DNA from: Adineta ricciae
Lineage: Eukaryota; Rotifera; Eurotatoria; Adinetida; Adinetidae
Direction: 5' to 3'
Length of the DNA: 64,000 nt
Assembly (NCBI GenBank): GCA_905250025.1
Contig: CAJNOJ010000208.1
Span: 1 to 64,000 of the forward strand
The notes under the pieces were generated by a model. That model saw only the letters and a list, made by a program, of their open reading frames with translations. It had not been told where the DNA came from and searched no databases. Shown piece after piece: positions 55,001 through 64,000 of the stretch. Both the position numbers and the translations under genes were made by a program. Positions within the stretch are counted from its first letter, which is position 1; every line of letters starts with the position of its first letter.

Positions 55001-55648
55001 ACTTGGATCGAGTATACCGGTTCCATATCCAATGAATAGTAAAACTTTGCCTCGAGTAAGTGTTTTTAGTTTTACTTCGGCAAAATTATTCTCATGAAGT
55101 TCGTTATAGTCATCACTATTAAAGACGACTGTATCTGTATGTTGAAAATTACCGTGTACGTGTAGAATGTAGTCTTTTATGTCTATCGATGGATCTTCGT
55201 ATTGATATCGACTCCATGTTAACGTACCTTTGTTGAGCAAATCCCCCAGAAGTGAATCATAGTTTGTTGTTAAGACTGGGCAGTTTAATCCTGCGATAGC
55301 TTTGATCATGTTAGGCTTTTGTGGGTGTAATTCTCCAAGCGTGCTTATCAGCCATTCTTCATACGCATTAGGATGCTTGCTAAGCCAATGCTTGATTTGA
55401 TCAGCAATACTAAAATAATCATTCAGTTTTGTTATGTTAGCATCCAAGTTGCTCATTATATCCTGGAAGTTTGCATCATCGATTTCATTCAAGAGGTAAC
55501 ATTGTCTAAGTCCTTGTTGTAATAACCCTTTCCAGAAACAAACATTTTCATCGCCATTTGCTGTGTAAACTGATACATCCGAGCCGACGAACACCAGCAC
55601 ATTATTTGCAGCAATATCTTTCTTCAGCTTTTGAATCGCGTCCACCAT
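49019..55648 (-). CDS. Giant SIR2-like / NACHT (STAND) protein with helical repeats, copy 2
   Basis: Single exon, 2209 aa, ATG at 55648; the length is the same as copy 1 with no indels. All predicted catalytic and nucleotide-binding residues are kept: VFVGSDVS, LTTNYD (Asn129), HVHGNF (His165), FIGYGTGILDPSF, GHPGSGKTT, IIFEGLDEVP and IITSR. By eye, about 27 of the first 310 residues differ from copy 1, but only about nine of the 380 residues of the NACHT core. The effector end is therefore less conserved than the ATPase. Position and orientation relative to the F-box and ART genes are the same as in block 1. Confidence 0.88.
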   Translation of the reverse strand: MVDAIQKLKKDIAANNVLVFVGSDVSVYTANGDENVCFWKGLLQQGLRQCYLLNEIDDANFQDIMSNLDANITKLNDYFSIADQIKHWLSKHPNAYEEWLISTLGELHPQKPNMIKAIAGLNCPVLTTNYDSLLGDLLNKGTLTWSRYQYEDPSIDIKDYILHVHGNFQHTDTVVFNSDDYNELHENNFAEVKLKTLTRGKVLLFIGYGTGILDPSFCKLLQWISDVTAPRCPTIYKLVRSNIKYSVLENIIEIPYGNSFDDLILFTKSLSSFSTFQRKNLPFATRQELVRQKYLNYLIQEYGHVSIFGSANNDISLPLESVYVELKFDPTHPSIKAMKALDMNEEFKRKVLSNGFFTSNEKSKLIQAIIQRHSFNPEAVYRDLMVDQWLHVLLSNREIFSLDEASAIMRKISHLKREILGNNNFTETKQYQIQQAYNEFKHFIVLGHPGSGKTTISKWLVINMAQQCLGKTNKLFNKNDHSMKEKIPILIPIWKYVDQIKDNSKQQKRSLLQFLQENSTMNSLLFTEEEREDLSLLMTEYILHGNVLIIFEGLDEVPIHVDRTDLMKEINMLLERSIDYDVKSGKLIYSLHEQKEINNTKDPTIGNRVIITSRIEGNYFEEINFYIPRLTIQDMSNEALKMFCSSYTKCIRGEAIDESLASQLYTDITENKDIFQLAINPQLASVIAAVYNQYDDKLPEKRIDLYDKAIEKMIERLVTSSLHQDLRLTVTMLWTILQDIAEYLHSRVDGLSESNLRDIIQKQKVFSDAEDSTSKLVDIFKYKVGLLNEFGYNSFRFIHRTFQEYLAAKNIVYSNGIQRSEGVIYQTIRNKIDVPNWRVPLYMTFGILSKYHRENGLFDRILTRLLAHEQTSSVSTLIVPFVIIDSLSDIYFPSTCSQRQMIRILADMLLSDYKDLSGFSRLKEHQELIHFYFSKLNKISIITMIGWFNEKLQDKQHLAPCANIIYQLKWYCPKFHETFLQNLPYDSQVWNWPIDALLRYYSTEVKDSAVTSQLKVKHKFLTNVDLLNFVKADSEWLCLIIALYGGHKNHNVASTIAELNQLCLFLCLSDSERAPFLFYFQNIWGVEDPAYNMAVHADKIENGNHWNDLPIISTDDIYKESFHTTKICELLAKQRSKSDLVNEFRRQINTQQCCLGSKIEAFLVLIVLEDFDFVKVTIKNEDDVFIKHFVGRLEQTISALKDPIARSSSHMIPHLLNTYNHVKTNTRDCDLKFADYCTIHLSSVANSGGLPLDTSALADAVEDLNDKYALYAEYFAFKLTDSFRGQMEHDVKECLDTCMKSMHSDVLIQSFLKINDAVQIYKPLRAYSWPMDRFPFRLIQTDDIPIAFFNCLENIHPNLTIALETICDIFIRDGYFVRNPELIPSIILLVFGVISKDLNITNIYAKLLGDVTDEVNIKEFLMARISSMSNPYYKARALYQFAQYDDERNLKLLTEAFDQAKIIPDASLRFQVLEKIYAVLQVKQTNQNAFTQTIIREMISTWNQIEHLHDRTIASIRLAFYGLRDFRKKYLTHALEALSHMDENTDKIRLLVKLKPLMSVYTDLQDTLNLIINNLQNETYRNFVHGLYGKILCTQKYKDLSTNNQLECLFRLFTNLNDAKMMIGEDQSLTRLWINLYRDVDNQSHLEKLLKIGLVDELFLTPQVAVIIDELIQQGREDAISVLYPYIIKPSNEVLPIVQRWFTDYHDKKINKLAALLLAESKCIFELAIHTIVDLFKIDNDQMRYRAQRVFQHPERDPTIPSKKISVLGERTVLKILQTASMEHLPRVTIYLRSFFSDVLWDDPEIFENMQKSVAKLKEEKPVRSGRMWFFHRIKFINQQTWNALINSAQLSTDASYIEELLHSVMNLTINGKIRQDQWQQFAVVLATVDTTRFSEKVYLTRRELHIIDFILEEVCVSADLNDEFYFMNLESKLIDQCTTQVENFHRTTYDRMQDISFCNFRVSVMELNKEILQRIENTPITLTILENLIQWLIQKLLMFNESDDSIYSLMIIDNLLSLVAACVQKEDYFYRKITNNQNFDKFQMIKLLVKTIHYHPYFPARGSAFILLAAIDLPDHRIIIDVLSALFDENLVKEYTTIGMPLIHLSSNEFVDDLLKSLTNESAIKVYETLKIITQFVLDEKLDAHTKSKIVQYLAHEIGEFKSKKVVSYYYTDVSIPFTTTLENELYKTWTKIQGLSGKTQYAITTNQ

Positions 55649-55863
55649 GTTGCACAAATGTTTACTTAGAATTTCAACCGAACAAGTCCTTTTATTCGTG
55701 CGATTTGTCTATCGCAGAAAGTAAGTACATGTTCACATGTTGGAAAGAATTACGCATGACACAGTTGTTCCTAGGAAGAAAAACATTTTTCTTTCGTTCT
55801 GTTTATTAACGTCATATAATGTGGCTTTTTCCAACGACAACAAAAAAAAACTAGTTTCTTTTT

Positions 55864-57570
55864 CTAAATCCATACAAGAATATTACACGTGCATTTGGGA
55901 TTTCGAATAACTACACATCCCATCGGCAAATGATCTTTTAACCAAAGTGTTCGTTTGTCTTCGTTCATCTCTGTATGTACGAACTGTTCATCTCGACATC
56001 GCACATTTAACATTCGAAGTTTCGACATGTTTTCGATCAATGAGATGATGCATTGACAATCTGCAACCAAAACTGATAATTTCTCACATTGTTCACCTAA
56101 AGGCGATTGACTTAATTTCAAACAATCTTGCTTGTCGAAGCAATAGCTCATATCAAGGAGATCAAGTTCACGAATTGATGCATTCGTGTATTTGAATAGC
56201 GATGTTGCTAAAATGGTTGGTTCTTGTTGGCAAACACTCAATCGATAGAGATTAGGTGTTCGCTTGAGTAATGCCTGTACTTGTGATCGAAACGTATGTG
56301 TATGTGACATGATTTTTAATGTTTGTAATCGATTTAAATTTGGAATTGCCGCCCAAAATCTTTCATCGATCGGAAGAGATATATGAAGTTCCTTTAATTT
56401 CGTAAAATATGCATTCGAAAACATCGTCGCACTGAGAATTTCTTGGGAGGGAATTTTAATTAGTGCATAATGGATGTCTCGTTCATCATCGTGTGGATCA
56501 GTTGATTTGAATGCTAGTGGAATATTCTCTTCAAATATTTTCGATATACTGTAAACATAGAACCGTCGAACTGATGTTAGGCAACGAATAAACCAACGGC
56601 GTTCATCGATCCAGAAAGGAGTTCGGTATGAGTTGAACAATGTCTGGAAACGAGCTACCAGATCTTGTTGTGGGGATAATATCATTTTCATTTTTAATTG
56701 AAGAGTTTCAAGTTTAGGTAAATGATTGGAAATGACCGTTTCCAAGTCATTACCATTAACAATTTCACATGATAAATCTATGGATAATCGTTGGAGATTG
56801 GGAAGATTTTCTAAAAAACGACTCATATTCGATGCATCGCACTTCACAACTGAATGAATATTCAAATTGGTCACAGTCGGAAGTGGCACTGGTTGGTATT
56901 GATTATCAACGAATGACAGTACAGATAGTGACAAGTGTTGAAGGTTCGGTGTGAATTCGAATAATTGATTGATTTGTTTCAGTTCGATCAGAAGTTTTTC
57001 GATTGATAAAGATTTGAGTGTCGATGAAATGATTGTTGGCGTGCAAAAGAGACATTGTCGTTTGACTGCAATTCCAAGTGTGCAATGGGTTAGTTTTTCT
57101 AACGACCAAATTTGATTGATGATCGATTGAAAATCAACACAATCATCTTGAAGGTAACAGTTGGAGAAAGTGAGTTGAGTTAAGTTTGAAAGTTGAAAGC
57201 ATCCTTGGAGAATCTGTGTTAGTATTGCGTGCGAACGAAGATATGATATGGAAAGAGTTTTTAATTGGCTGAGTTCCTGAAATGATGATAGAGTTGAAAG
57301 AAATAGTTCGATTTGTCTGGGAGTTTCTTCACTATCGGAGAGATGAAAACTGCTGATGTATTTGGACATTGTTGGGAAGTAGGATCGACAGAGAATGTCG
57401 AAGTAGCGTTTTGATACTAAATGCAAATCGACGGTACAAGTGGGAAATCGTTCGTGAAGAACCATATTGATCCGAAAGTTGAGACCATAGAATATACGGA
57501 GAAGATCGATACCATTGAAATATTCGAAGATATCGAGTAAAATCTCGTTTGGTAACAATTCAAAGCTCAT
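55864..57570 (-). CDS. F-box / leucine-rich-repeat-like protein, copy 2
   Basis: Single exon, 568 aa from the ATG at 57570. F-box FELLPNEILLDIFEYFNGID is identical to copy 1. The leucine-rich part differs by scattered substitutions (for example NPKCTCNILVWI against NPKCTCNILIWI at the end). No frameshift or stop, so both copies appear functional. Confidence 0.82.
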   Translation of the reverse strand: MSFELLPNEILLDIFEYFNGIDLLRIFYGLNFRINMVLHERFPTCTVDLHLVSKRYFDILCRSYFPTMSKYISSFHLSDSEETPRQIELFLSTLSSFQELSQLKTLSISYLRSHAILTQILQGCFQLSNLTQLTFSNCYLQDDCVDFQSIINQIWSLEKLTHCTLGIAVKRQCLFCTPTIISSTLKSLSIEKLLIELKQINQLFEFTPNLQHLSLSVLSFVDNQYQPVPLPTVTNLNIHSVVKCDASNMSRFLENLPNLQRLSIDLSCEIVNGNDLETVISNHLPKLETLQLKMKMILSPQQDLVARFQTLFNSYRTPFWIDERRWFIRCLTSVRRFYVYSISKIFEENIPLAFKSTDPHDDERDIHYALIKIPSQEILSATMFSNAYFTKLKELHISLPIDERFWAAIPNLNRLQTLKIMSHTHTFRSQVQALLKRTPNLYRLSVCQQEPTILATSLFKYTNASIRELDLLDMSYCFDKQDCLKLSQSPLGEQCEKLSVLVADCQCIISLIENMSKLRMLNVRCRDEQFVHTEMNEDKRTLWLKDHLPMGCVVIRNPKCTCNILVWI

Positions 57571-58030
57571 GATGGTTATCGTCTTTTCGTGCACGTTCTT
57601 TTTTTTGTAGTGTGTTATAAATCAACACGGTGTGTTGTGTAGAATCTTTTTTTTTCCTTTCTTCCAACAAAGATGACGTATTCGAATGACACATGCTGTT
57701 AAAAAGAGAATATAAAGTACGGCAGGGGAAGAGAAATCAAAATCGTTATTCATGGGAACTGTGACGTGCGTTCTGTTTTACTTTATTATAGTGCTTGTAA
57801 AAGCTTTTCTTTTCCAAATTGCAGTGTGGGATTCGTGCATCTTTCGTTCAAATTTTAGTACGAGATAGATCGTTTTTAAGGGTGGAACTCGGGCAAATAC
57901 TATACAATCTCACAATTATGGTTCACCAGTAGAAAGTTGCTGTACGAGTACATAAGTAAACTAAGAATTTTTATTGTTCTTATTATGTGAATTTAAAAGA
58001 AAAATAAACTGAAAATGACTTTATTATTGA
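57571..58030. other. Intergenic, repeated in part at 44650-45206
   Basis: Spacer shorter than in block 1, with a roughly 25-base insertion of its own near 57705-57730. No gene supported. Confidence 0.5.
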
Positions 58031-59316
<1,286 letters not shown>

Positions 59317-59650
59317 CTATATCACAACAAACCTCGACGTGGTATAAGACTTTTATCTCTTGGATCTTTTTTACATACCTTCACTGCTTCTAACACACGA
59401 AACAAAAGAAAAAGATAGAGTGCAAGTCAACTTTTATTCCATACAAGATGTTTATACTTGAAGTTTATCTCACTTTACACGTGTTTTCTCTATCATTATC
59501 TTTGAGAATGAAAACATATTTCTTTGTCTACTGGTTAATTTCAAACAAAAGAAGATTGGTGATAACGAGCTGTTTTTTTTATTCAAAATGTAAACTACGA
59601 CATTGAAAAAAAAGACGAAGTTCTATCTTTAGCAGCCAAAATCTTTTCGT
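59317..59650. other. Intergenic
   Basis: AT-rich spacer upstream of the cathepsin-like gene; nothing supported. Confidence 0.45.
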
Positions 59651-59953
59651 TCAGACTAACCATCGACGACTAACACATGTTTGAGCAATAGGATAATAAC
59701 ATTGTCCGTTGCAAAGTTTCTGCCCGATCTTACACAGATGTCCGTCGATACAAGTATGCACACCGACATTGAAGTAACATTCACTGCCACATACACTTTG
59801 TCCAATCTTGCAAACATGTCCTTCAATACATTGCGAAGCCACTGGATAGTAACATCTGTTTCCGCATGGACTTTGACCGAAATTGCAGACTAAGGCAGAT
59901 GTACTGTCGACGCAAATGTAAAGTAAAAGAGCGAGAATACTTAACTTGATCAT
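59651..59953 (-). CDS. Small secreted Cys-rich protein with three tandem repeats
   Basis: Single exon, 100 aa. Signal peptide MIKLSILALLLYICVDSTSA is followed by three repeats of about 26 residues with the pattern C-x-x-G-Q-x-x-C-x-x-x-C-Y-x-x-x-x-x-x-C: CNFGQSPCGNRCYYPVASQC, CKIGQSVCGSECYFNVGVHTC without its last residues, and CKIGQKLCNGQCYYPIAQTC. Each repeat probably forms two disulphides. Similar GQ-C-CY-P-C repeats occur as short modules in secreted fungal and bacterial proteins; function is unknown. Possibly a binding or defence peptide, but there is no direct evidence. Confidence 0.72.
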   Translation of the reverse strand: MIKLSILALLLYICVDSTSALVCNFGQSPCGNRCYYPVASQCIEGHVCKIGQSVCGSECYFNVGVHTCIDGHLCKIGQKLCNGQCYYPIAQTCVSRRWLV

Positions 59954-60326
59954 GTCTGAAATGTTACAGTTATGCTTGTCTGTATATGCACAAGTATATA
60001 TACATGTATTTGGGCGGATATTTGCATAAATAATTTATTCTCCAGGTAAACTTATTGGATTTATATGAATGAATAAGACATAAATGCTCTTGGTTTGAAA
60101 AGTAAATGTATGTTTGATTATACTTATTCATGTTATTTATTTCTATATAGTGTATCGTAAATGAAATATGTTATTCTTTTCGCGAATGATGATTAACTGT
60201 GGCATTTTCATAGTGTAATGTTTCTCTTGAAAAGTGCTTTGATGTAGAGTCGAAAGATTTCATCGAACAGTTTCAAAGTGATTTGAATATTCGTTTAAAG
60301 CATTCTGCGGTATAAAATACATATCC
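59954..60326. other. Intergenic
   Basis: AT-rich spacer; nothing supported. Confidence 0.45.
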
Positions 60327-60908
60327 TTAAAATTTGAGAAATTTTTGAATACGTTGATTTCCTACATCGATAACGTACATAGTCAGTGAAGAATCAAACA
60401 CGACTCCGTCAGGATTCACAAGTTGTGTTAAACTGTTACCACCTACGAATTCACCTGCCACCATGATACTCGTCTTATTGTTACGACAAAACATCTGTAT
60501 TCGATGACTTCCATTACCAGCAACGTCTATATTTATAAAGCTATCAATTTTGATACCAATTGGATGGCATGAAAGTGTAGTATTCGATCCTTGCACACCT
60601 GGTATGCCTGCGACAAAAATTCCTTATGTGTCGTTTTCAGCCTATCTCAAAGTAGAATGACTATTTAAACTCATGGTATACATATAATTACTCACAGATG
60701 TAGCATAATGGATAGTCCATGAATAATTGGGCTGGGTAGTGGTATTACCAGCGCCATTTCCACCTACAGCAAGGGTCCCGTTAGCACCCGATGTTGAATT
60801 TGCTCTTAAACGTGTGACACGATTATTATCACATTCAGTGATATGAGCGATGAGGTATATGCCAAATAGAAGCCCATCTAAAACAGGCTTTAGGAGTGTA
60901 TGGTTCAA
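60327..60908 (-). pseudogene. Decayed NHL-repeat protein remnant
   Basis: Two frames carry NHL (beta-propeller) signatures: ECDNNRVTRL with GTLAVGGNGAGNTTTQ on the 5' side (60642-60908), and NPDGVVFDSSLTMYVIDVGNQRIQKF on the 3' side (60327-60596). Between them lies a possible GTGAGT donor but no phase-matching acceptor. The 5' end of a normal secreted NHL gene is missing. NHL proteins are abundant in bdelloids. This one covers only about two repeats, so it is best read as a truncated or decaying copy. A more complex spliced gene is not excluded. Confidence 0.5.
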
Positions 60909-61202
60909 AATCTTGACAGTTACGATTCTATCGATTTTGCAATAAAAATTAATATAGTAGAGAAGAAAATATATGTCGTCAGAGAATTCACACGGAATTT
61001 ATCCAGTAACTCCTAACCATGTTACTTTAATGTCAAAGACAATGACTCTTCCATTCCTTTGTCATCTGTTTTCGGTCTCTATAATTCAATTACGCAACTA
61101 ATTCAGTTTTTCTACAAACATAAAATATTGGCATGCTCTCATGACTAATCAAATATTTAATTCAGTTTGAAAAAATTATCTGTTAAGACTGTTCTGAAAT
61201 CA

Positions 61203-62096
61203 CTAAAACAGTGTTGCAAATATGATAATAAAATAAACACTCAGCAAATTCATAGAAATAATAGCAATGCTTTGCGATGCAGAATTAGTGTCCAAGATAC
61301 CAAGCCAATTATCTTCAATTGCTTTTCTAACCGCTATCGCATTTTCAGGTGAATTGCATCCATCGATATCACATATGAAAAAAAGCATTTGTATTGTCTT
61401 GGTTATTGTATTCATTGATGATATTTCATTTATACGGTAAAAAATTTCAAGACGCTTTTCCTTTGGCTTACAATTGTAAATGGCAGTGTGATTCATGATG
61501 TCGTCCCATATATATTCGCACATGCCATCTTGACATCCGACTGTGCTATTCGGATCTTTATAACATTGTTGTACACTTGCCGAACTACCATTGTTATAGA
61601 GGTATGTATACAAATGAGAATACAAATTTTGTACTTGTTTAGTCGTTTCAAGATAATATGAAGCATATTTGGTAAAATAGTTGCTATTACAGTCATTATC
61701 AGTCATGCAAACATATCGCCAATTTACGTGTTTGTCACTTTGATCAGAAGTGAAACGAGCGGTTGCTTTCAGACTAGCATCAAAGACAACATCGGTGTCA
61801 TTGTCACCATCAAAATTGATAATGCCCATATTTGTAACGTAATCTATACCAAAATTTATTGCACATGCTTTAGATTGAACATAAGATTCGCATTGTGATG
61901 GAATAACTAATGAACTATTCAAGGGAAATTCAAAAGAACAATCTTTGAGGCAACGTATCATTTTGCTCGAAGTTTCGGTGGCGAGTACAAGCGACTTTTG
62001 ATGATGAAATGAATCAGTCTTTGGAGATATTGGTGACTTGTTCTCGACGGAAGCAAAACCAACAAGCATCCATACAAATATCGTTTTACACAGCAT
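61203..62096 (-). CDS. Secreted, probably GPI-anchored Cys-rich protein, unrecognised
   Basis: Single exon, 297 aa. Signal peptide MLCKTIFVWMLVGFASVENK. The ectodomain has about ten cysteines (CLKDCSFEF, CESYVQSKAC, CMTDNDC, CYKDPNSTVGCQDGMCEY, CDIDGC) and several NxS/T glycosylation sites. The C-terminal hydrophobic tail (IAIISMNLLSVYFIIIFATLF) without following charge fits GPI attachment. The spacing is slightly reminiscent of three-finger or Ly-6-like tandem modules, but no family can be named. Confidence 0.65.
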   Translation of the reverse strand: MLCKTIFVWMLVGFASVENKSPISPKTDSFHHQKSLVLATETSSKMIRCLKDCSFEFPLNSSLVIPSQCESYVQSKACAINFGIDYVTNMGIINFDGDNDTDVVFDASLKATARFTSDQSDKHVNWRYVCMTDNDCNSNYFTKYASYYLETTKQVQNLYSHLYTYLYNNGSSASVQQCYKDPNSTVGCQDGMCEYIWDDIMNHTAIYNCKPKEKRLEIFYRINEISSMNTITKTIQMLFFICDIDGCNSPENAIAVRKAIEDNWLGILDTNSASQSIAIISMNLLSVYFIIIFATLF

Positions 62097-62708
62097 TTCA
62101 GTATAATAAAGTTCTTACGATGTTTGATAAACTACAAGCGCACTCCTGTACCTTATATGTGATACGTGACGCGTGTACGTGAATAATCTGTAAATATTAT
62201 AGGCCTTGTACATAGATAAGAGTTTTTGTCTAACGTCGCAAGCATATCTCTGACGTATGCAAAAAGATGAAACGACGTAATCGTAATTACGTATGAAAAA
62301 AACAAACTAGTCTTTTCAGATTGCGCTTTCCTATCGGGTAGTAATCTTGAGAGTGGGTGAGGGTGTTTCATCATCGGCATATAGGATGTTCTGTGTATAG
62401 GCTGGAAGGAGAAACCGACTGATTACCCTCGATAAAACAGTTTTTCACTGTTACTCAATTTCGGAAAGTCAATAATTGATTACATTATATGTGAGGATAG
62501 CTTAGACGTTAAATAGTGAGAAACTCGAGTTCAAAATAGGTGTTCTGATTTCATCCGCATCCTCATTTTTTATTCGCTTTGTTTCTTATATTTATCACAA
62601 TCAATAGAGCTGATAATCATTGAAGGCATTGAATTGGAAAAGTTATCAGTTAATATTTCTATGACAAAATTTAGTTTGTTAAAATTTGCGCGTAAGGAAG
62701 TTGTCTTC
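62097..62708. other. Intergenic
   Basis: AT-rich spacer upstream of the Cys-rich gene. Nothing supported. Confidence 0.45.
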
Positions 62709-63147
62709 TTACACTGTGGAATGATCTGTAGCATCAAACTTTCCATTCCCAGCTGGTCTTCTGGATTTGTACCATTCCTCAGGTGATATTGGAGTTCCTA
62801 TATCAGGACTAATGTACCATCCAAAATGATTATCGACCAAATAACCGACTTCCAGAAAGATATTTAATCTGTAATCCAGTTTCCGTACCTGTAACCTCGA
62901 ATGCGCAATTCAGCATTTTGATTTTTCTCATCCTAGGCTTAGTTCTCGCTAGGGAGTTTGAATATAATCAAAATGAGTAGAAGTCTTATTCACAACGAAA
63001 GTTAAGCCAGTTCGATTAATTATTCTGATCATGAATCGTCGTCTCGCTTTATCAAAATCACTTGCCGTGGGGAAATTTTGCTATAAAACAATTCGAAGCG
63101 TCAAGTGCCGCTATATCAGATTCGCTTGTAGCAATATTCGTAGCCAT
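62709..63147 (-). pseudogene. Disrupted small gene, several stops and frame changes
   Basis: Protein-like segments appear in shifting frames on the minus strand: a start region (MATNIATSESDIAALDASN from 63147), then FMIRIINRTGLTFVVN, then a segment with EVTGTETGLQIKY in one frame and NHFGWYISPDIGTPIS in another, ending at a TAA at 62709. Three stops and at least two frame changes separate them, and no set of introns reconciles them simply. The fragments suggest a small beta-rich protein of about 140 aa. The family is uncertain and the gene appears dead. Confidence 0.45.
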
Positions 63148-64000
63148 TAATTCTAGAAAAAAGAAGTTGTTTCAGTACCAAATTTCAGTTGTATTCGCTA
63201 GAAACTGTGAAACCCAAAAGAGCGATTCTTCGAATATAAATCTAGTCGAAACGTTAACAGATATCGAAGCCAAATTTTTAACTATGTATATTTGAGAAGT
63301 CAGTTTTAGATTTTATAGTCTTTGCTATATTAAAGAAAATTTCAGTATTAAAACAATTGTTGTTAGAATATAACTATCATAGAGTTTTAATATTTACCGA
63401 AATGTTATTGCTTTATATGTGCATCTTCATTTGACTTCTCATCAGTTGTGAAATAACTGATAAACGAACGACAAGAAAATGCTGTCGTTATCCGTCGAGT
63501 ATCAACTCAAAATACGACTCTGTGGTACATCATTATGAGAACTACGATACAAGACAAAAAAAAAACAATCTGAAATGTTAAATTGTTAAACGAGTTCAAG
63601 AACGAGTTGCCGACAAAAGAAACTTTGATTACAGATAACCTATTTTATAATAAAGCAGAATGTTGAGTGAGTGTGCGTGAGAGATAAACTGTACCTATTA
63701 GTATCTCTTTGAATGTATGAAAGAGTGAGTGTTGGTGTAGGCATAGAGTACGGAAATGGAGGTGAGCTTTGACAACTATGATTATGTGTCAAATCTATCT
63801 TTACCTACAACCATACCCATACCTGCACCCTCAAGATGGTTAAGATTCTTGAGTCGACACTCTTGACGTTTCAAAAGTTTTCGGATAAGATCAATCATAA
63901 ACGAAAAAGATCTCTAGCGAGAAATTCTACCGAAAGGAATCCATTGATTTGTTCCAACGGAGTTTTGATTTAAAAATGTTCATTCAGAGTATATACATTT
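63148..64000. other. Intergenic to window end
   Basis: No supported gene. A 77-codon frame at 63062-63295 (+) overlaps the remnant antisense and looks random. A pyrimidine-rich stretch of CCATACC-type motifs near 63810-63830 is the only texture seen. Confidence 0.4.

Noticed and set aside
63062..63295. 77-codon plus-strand frame near the right end
   Set aside because: Antisense to the disrupted minus-strand gene and random in composition.

Overview
The window looks like nuclear DNA of a small-genome invertebrate, most likely a bdelloid rotifer. It is AT-rich. Most spliced genes have very short GT-AG introns of about 45-75 bp, and gene density is high (roughly one gene per 2 kb). Animal families (P2X receptor, class A GPCR, CMAH-type hydroxylase, TMEM272-like protein, cathepsin L, Hog/Hint) are mixed with families more typical of bacteria, fungi or plants (UGT80-type glucosyltransferase, agmatine-deiminase-type enzyme, SIR2-like domain fused to NACHT). 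The species assignment is inference. No rRNA, tRNA, CRISPR array or complete transposon was recognised.

Left part (1-30 kb) is ordinary, tightly packed gene space. It holds a vWA secreted protein cut by the window edge, a five-exon UDP-glucosyltransferase, an agmatine-deiminase-like enzyme, a membrane protein, a CMAH-like protein with altered metal ligands, a sugar isomerase-like TIM barrel and a GPCR. It continues with a type II membrane protein, a stand-alone PARP-type zinc finger, two secreted proteins, a Cys-less E2-like (UEV-like) protein and an 11-exon P2X receptor. It ends with a P-loop NTPase broken by one in-frame stop, a GNAT acetyltransferase and a tiny protein with a PABC/MLLE domain. 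A Ser/Thr-rich single-pass membrane protein occurs twice, in opposite orientations about 10 kb apart (6.2-7.1 kb and 16.1-17.0 kb). Introns are identical between the copies, and similarity stops right at the stop codon.

Right part (30.7-59.3 kb) is built from a roughly 13-kb block present twice in direct order. The block contains a Hint gene, a TMEM272-like gene, an ankyrin + mono-ADP-ribosyltransferase gene, a giant intronless SIR2-like/NACHT/helical-repeat gene (2209 aa), an F-box gene and a cathepsin-L pseudoenzyme. The blocks meet at a single N (45899) that cuts a cathepsin gene on one side and a Hint gene on the other. This is either a tandem segmental duplication or two haplotypes joined by the assembler. 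The SIR2-NACHT protein has the layout of bacterial STAND (Avs/SIR2) anti-phage effectors and is the best candidate for an undescribed immune system. Its neighbour is a second predicted NAD+-using enzyme (the ART), and both copies are intact.

The last 5 kb hold small secreted or surface proteins and decayed remnants (NHL-repeat fragment, disrupted small gene). Exon structures were built by hand from splice signals and frame continuity; exon sums are divisible by three in every complete spliced model.
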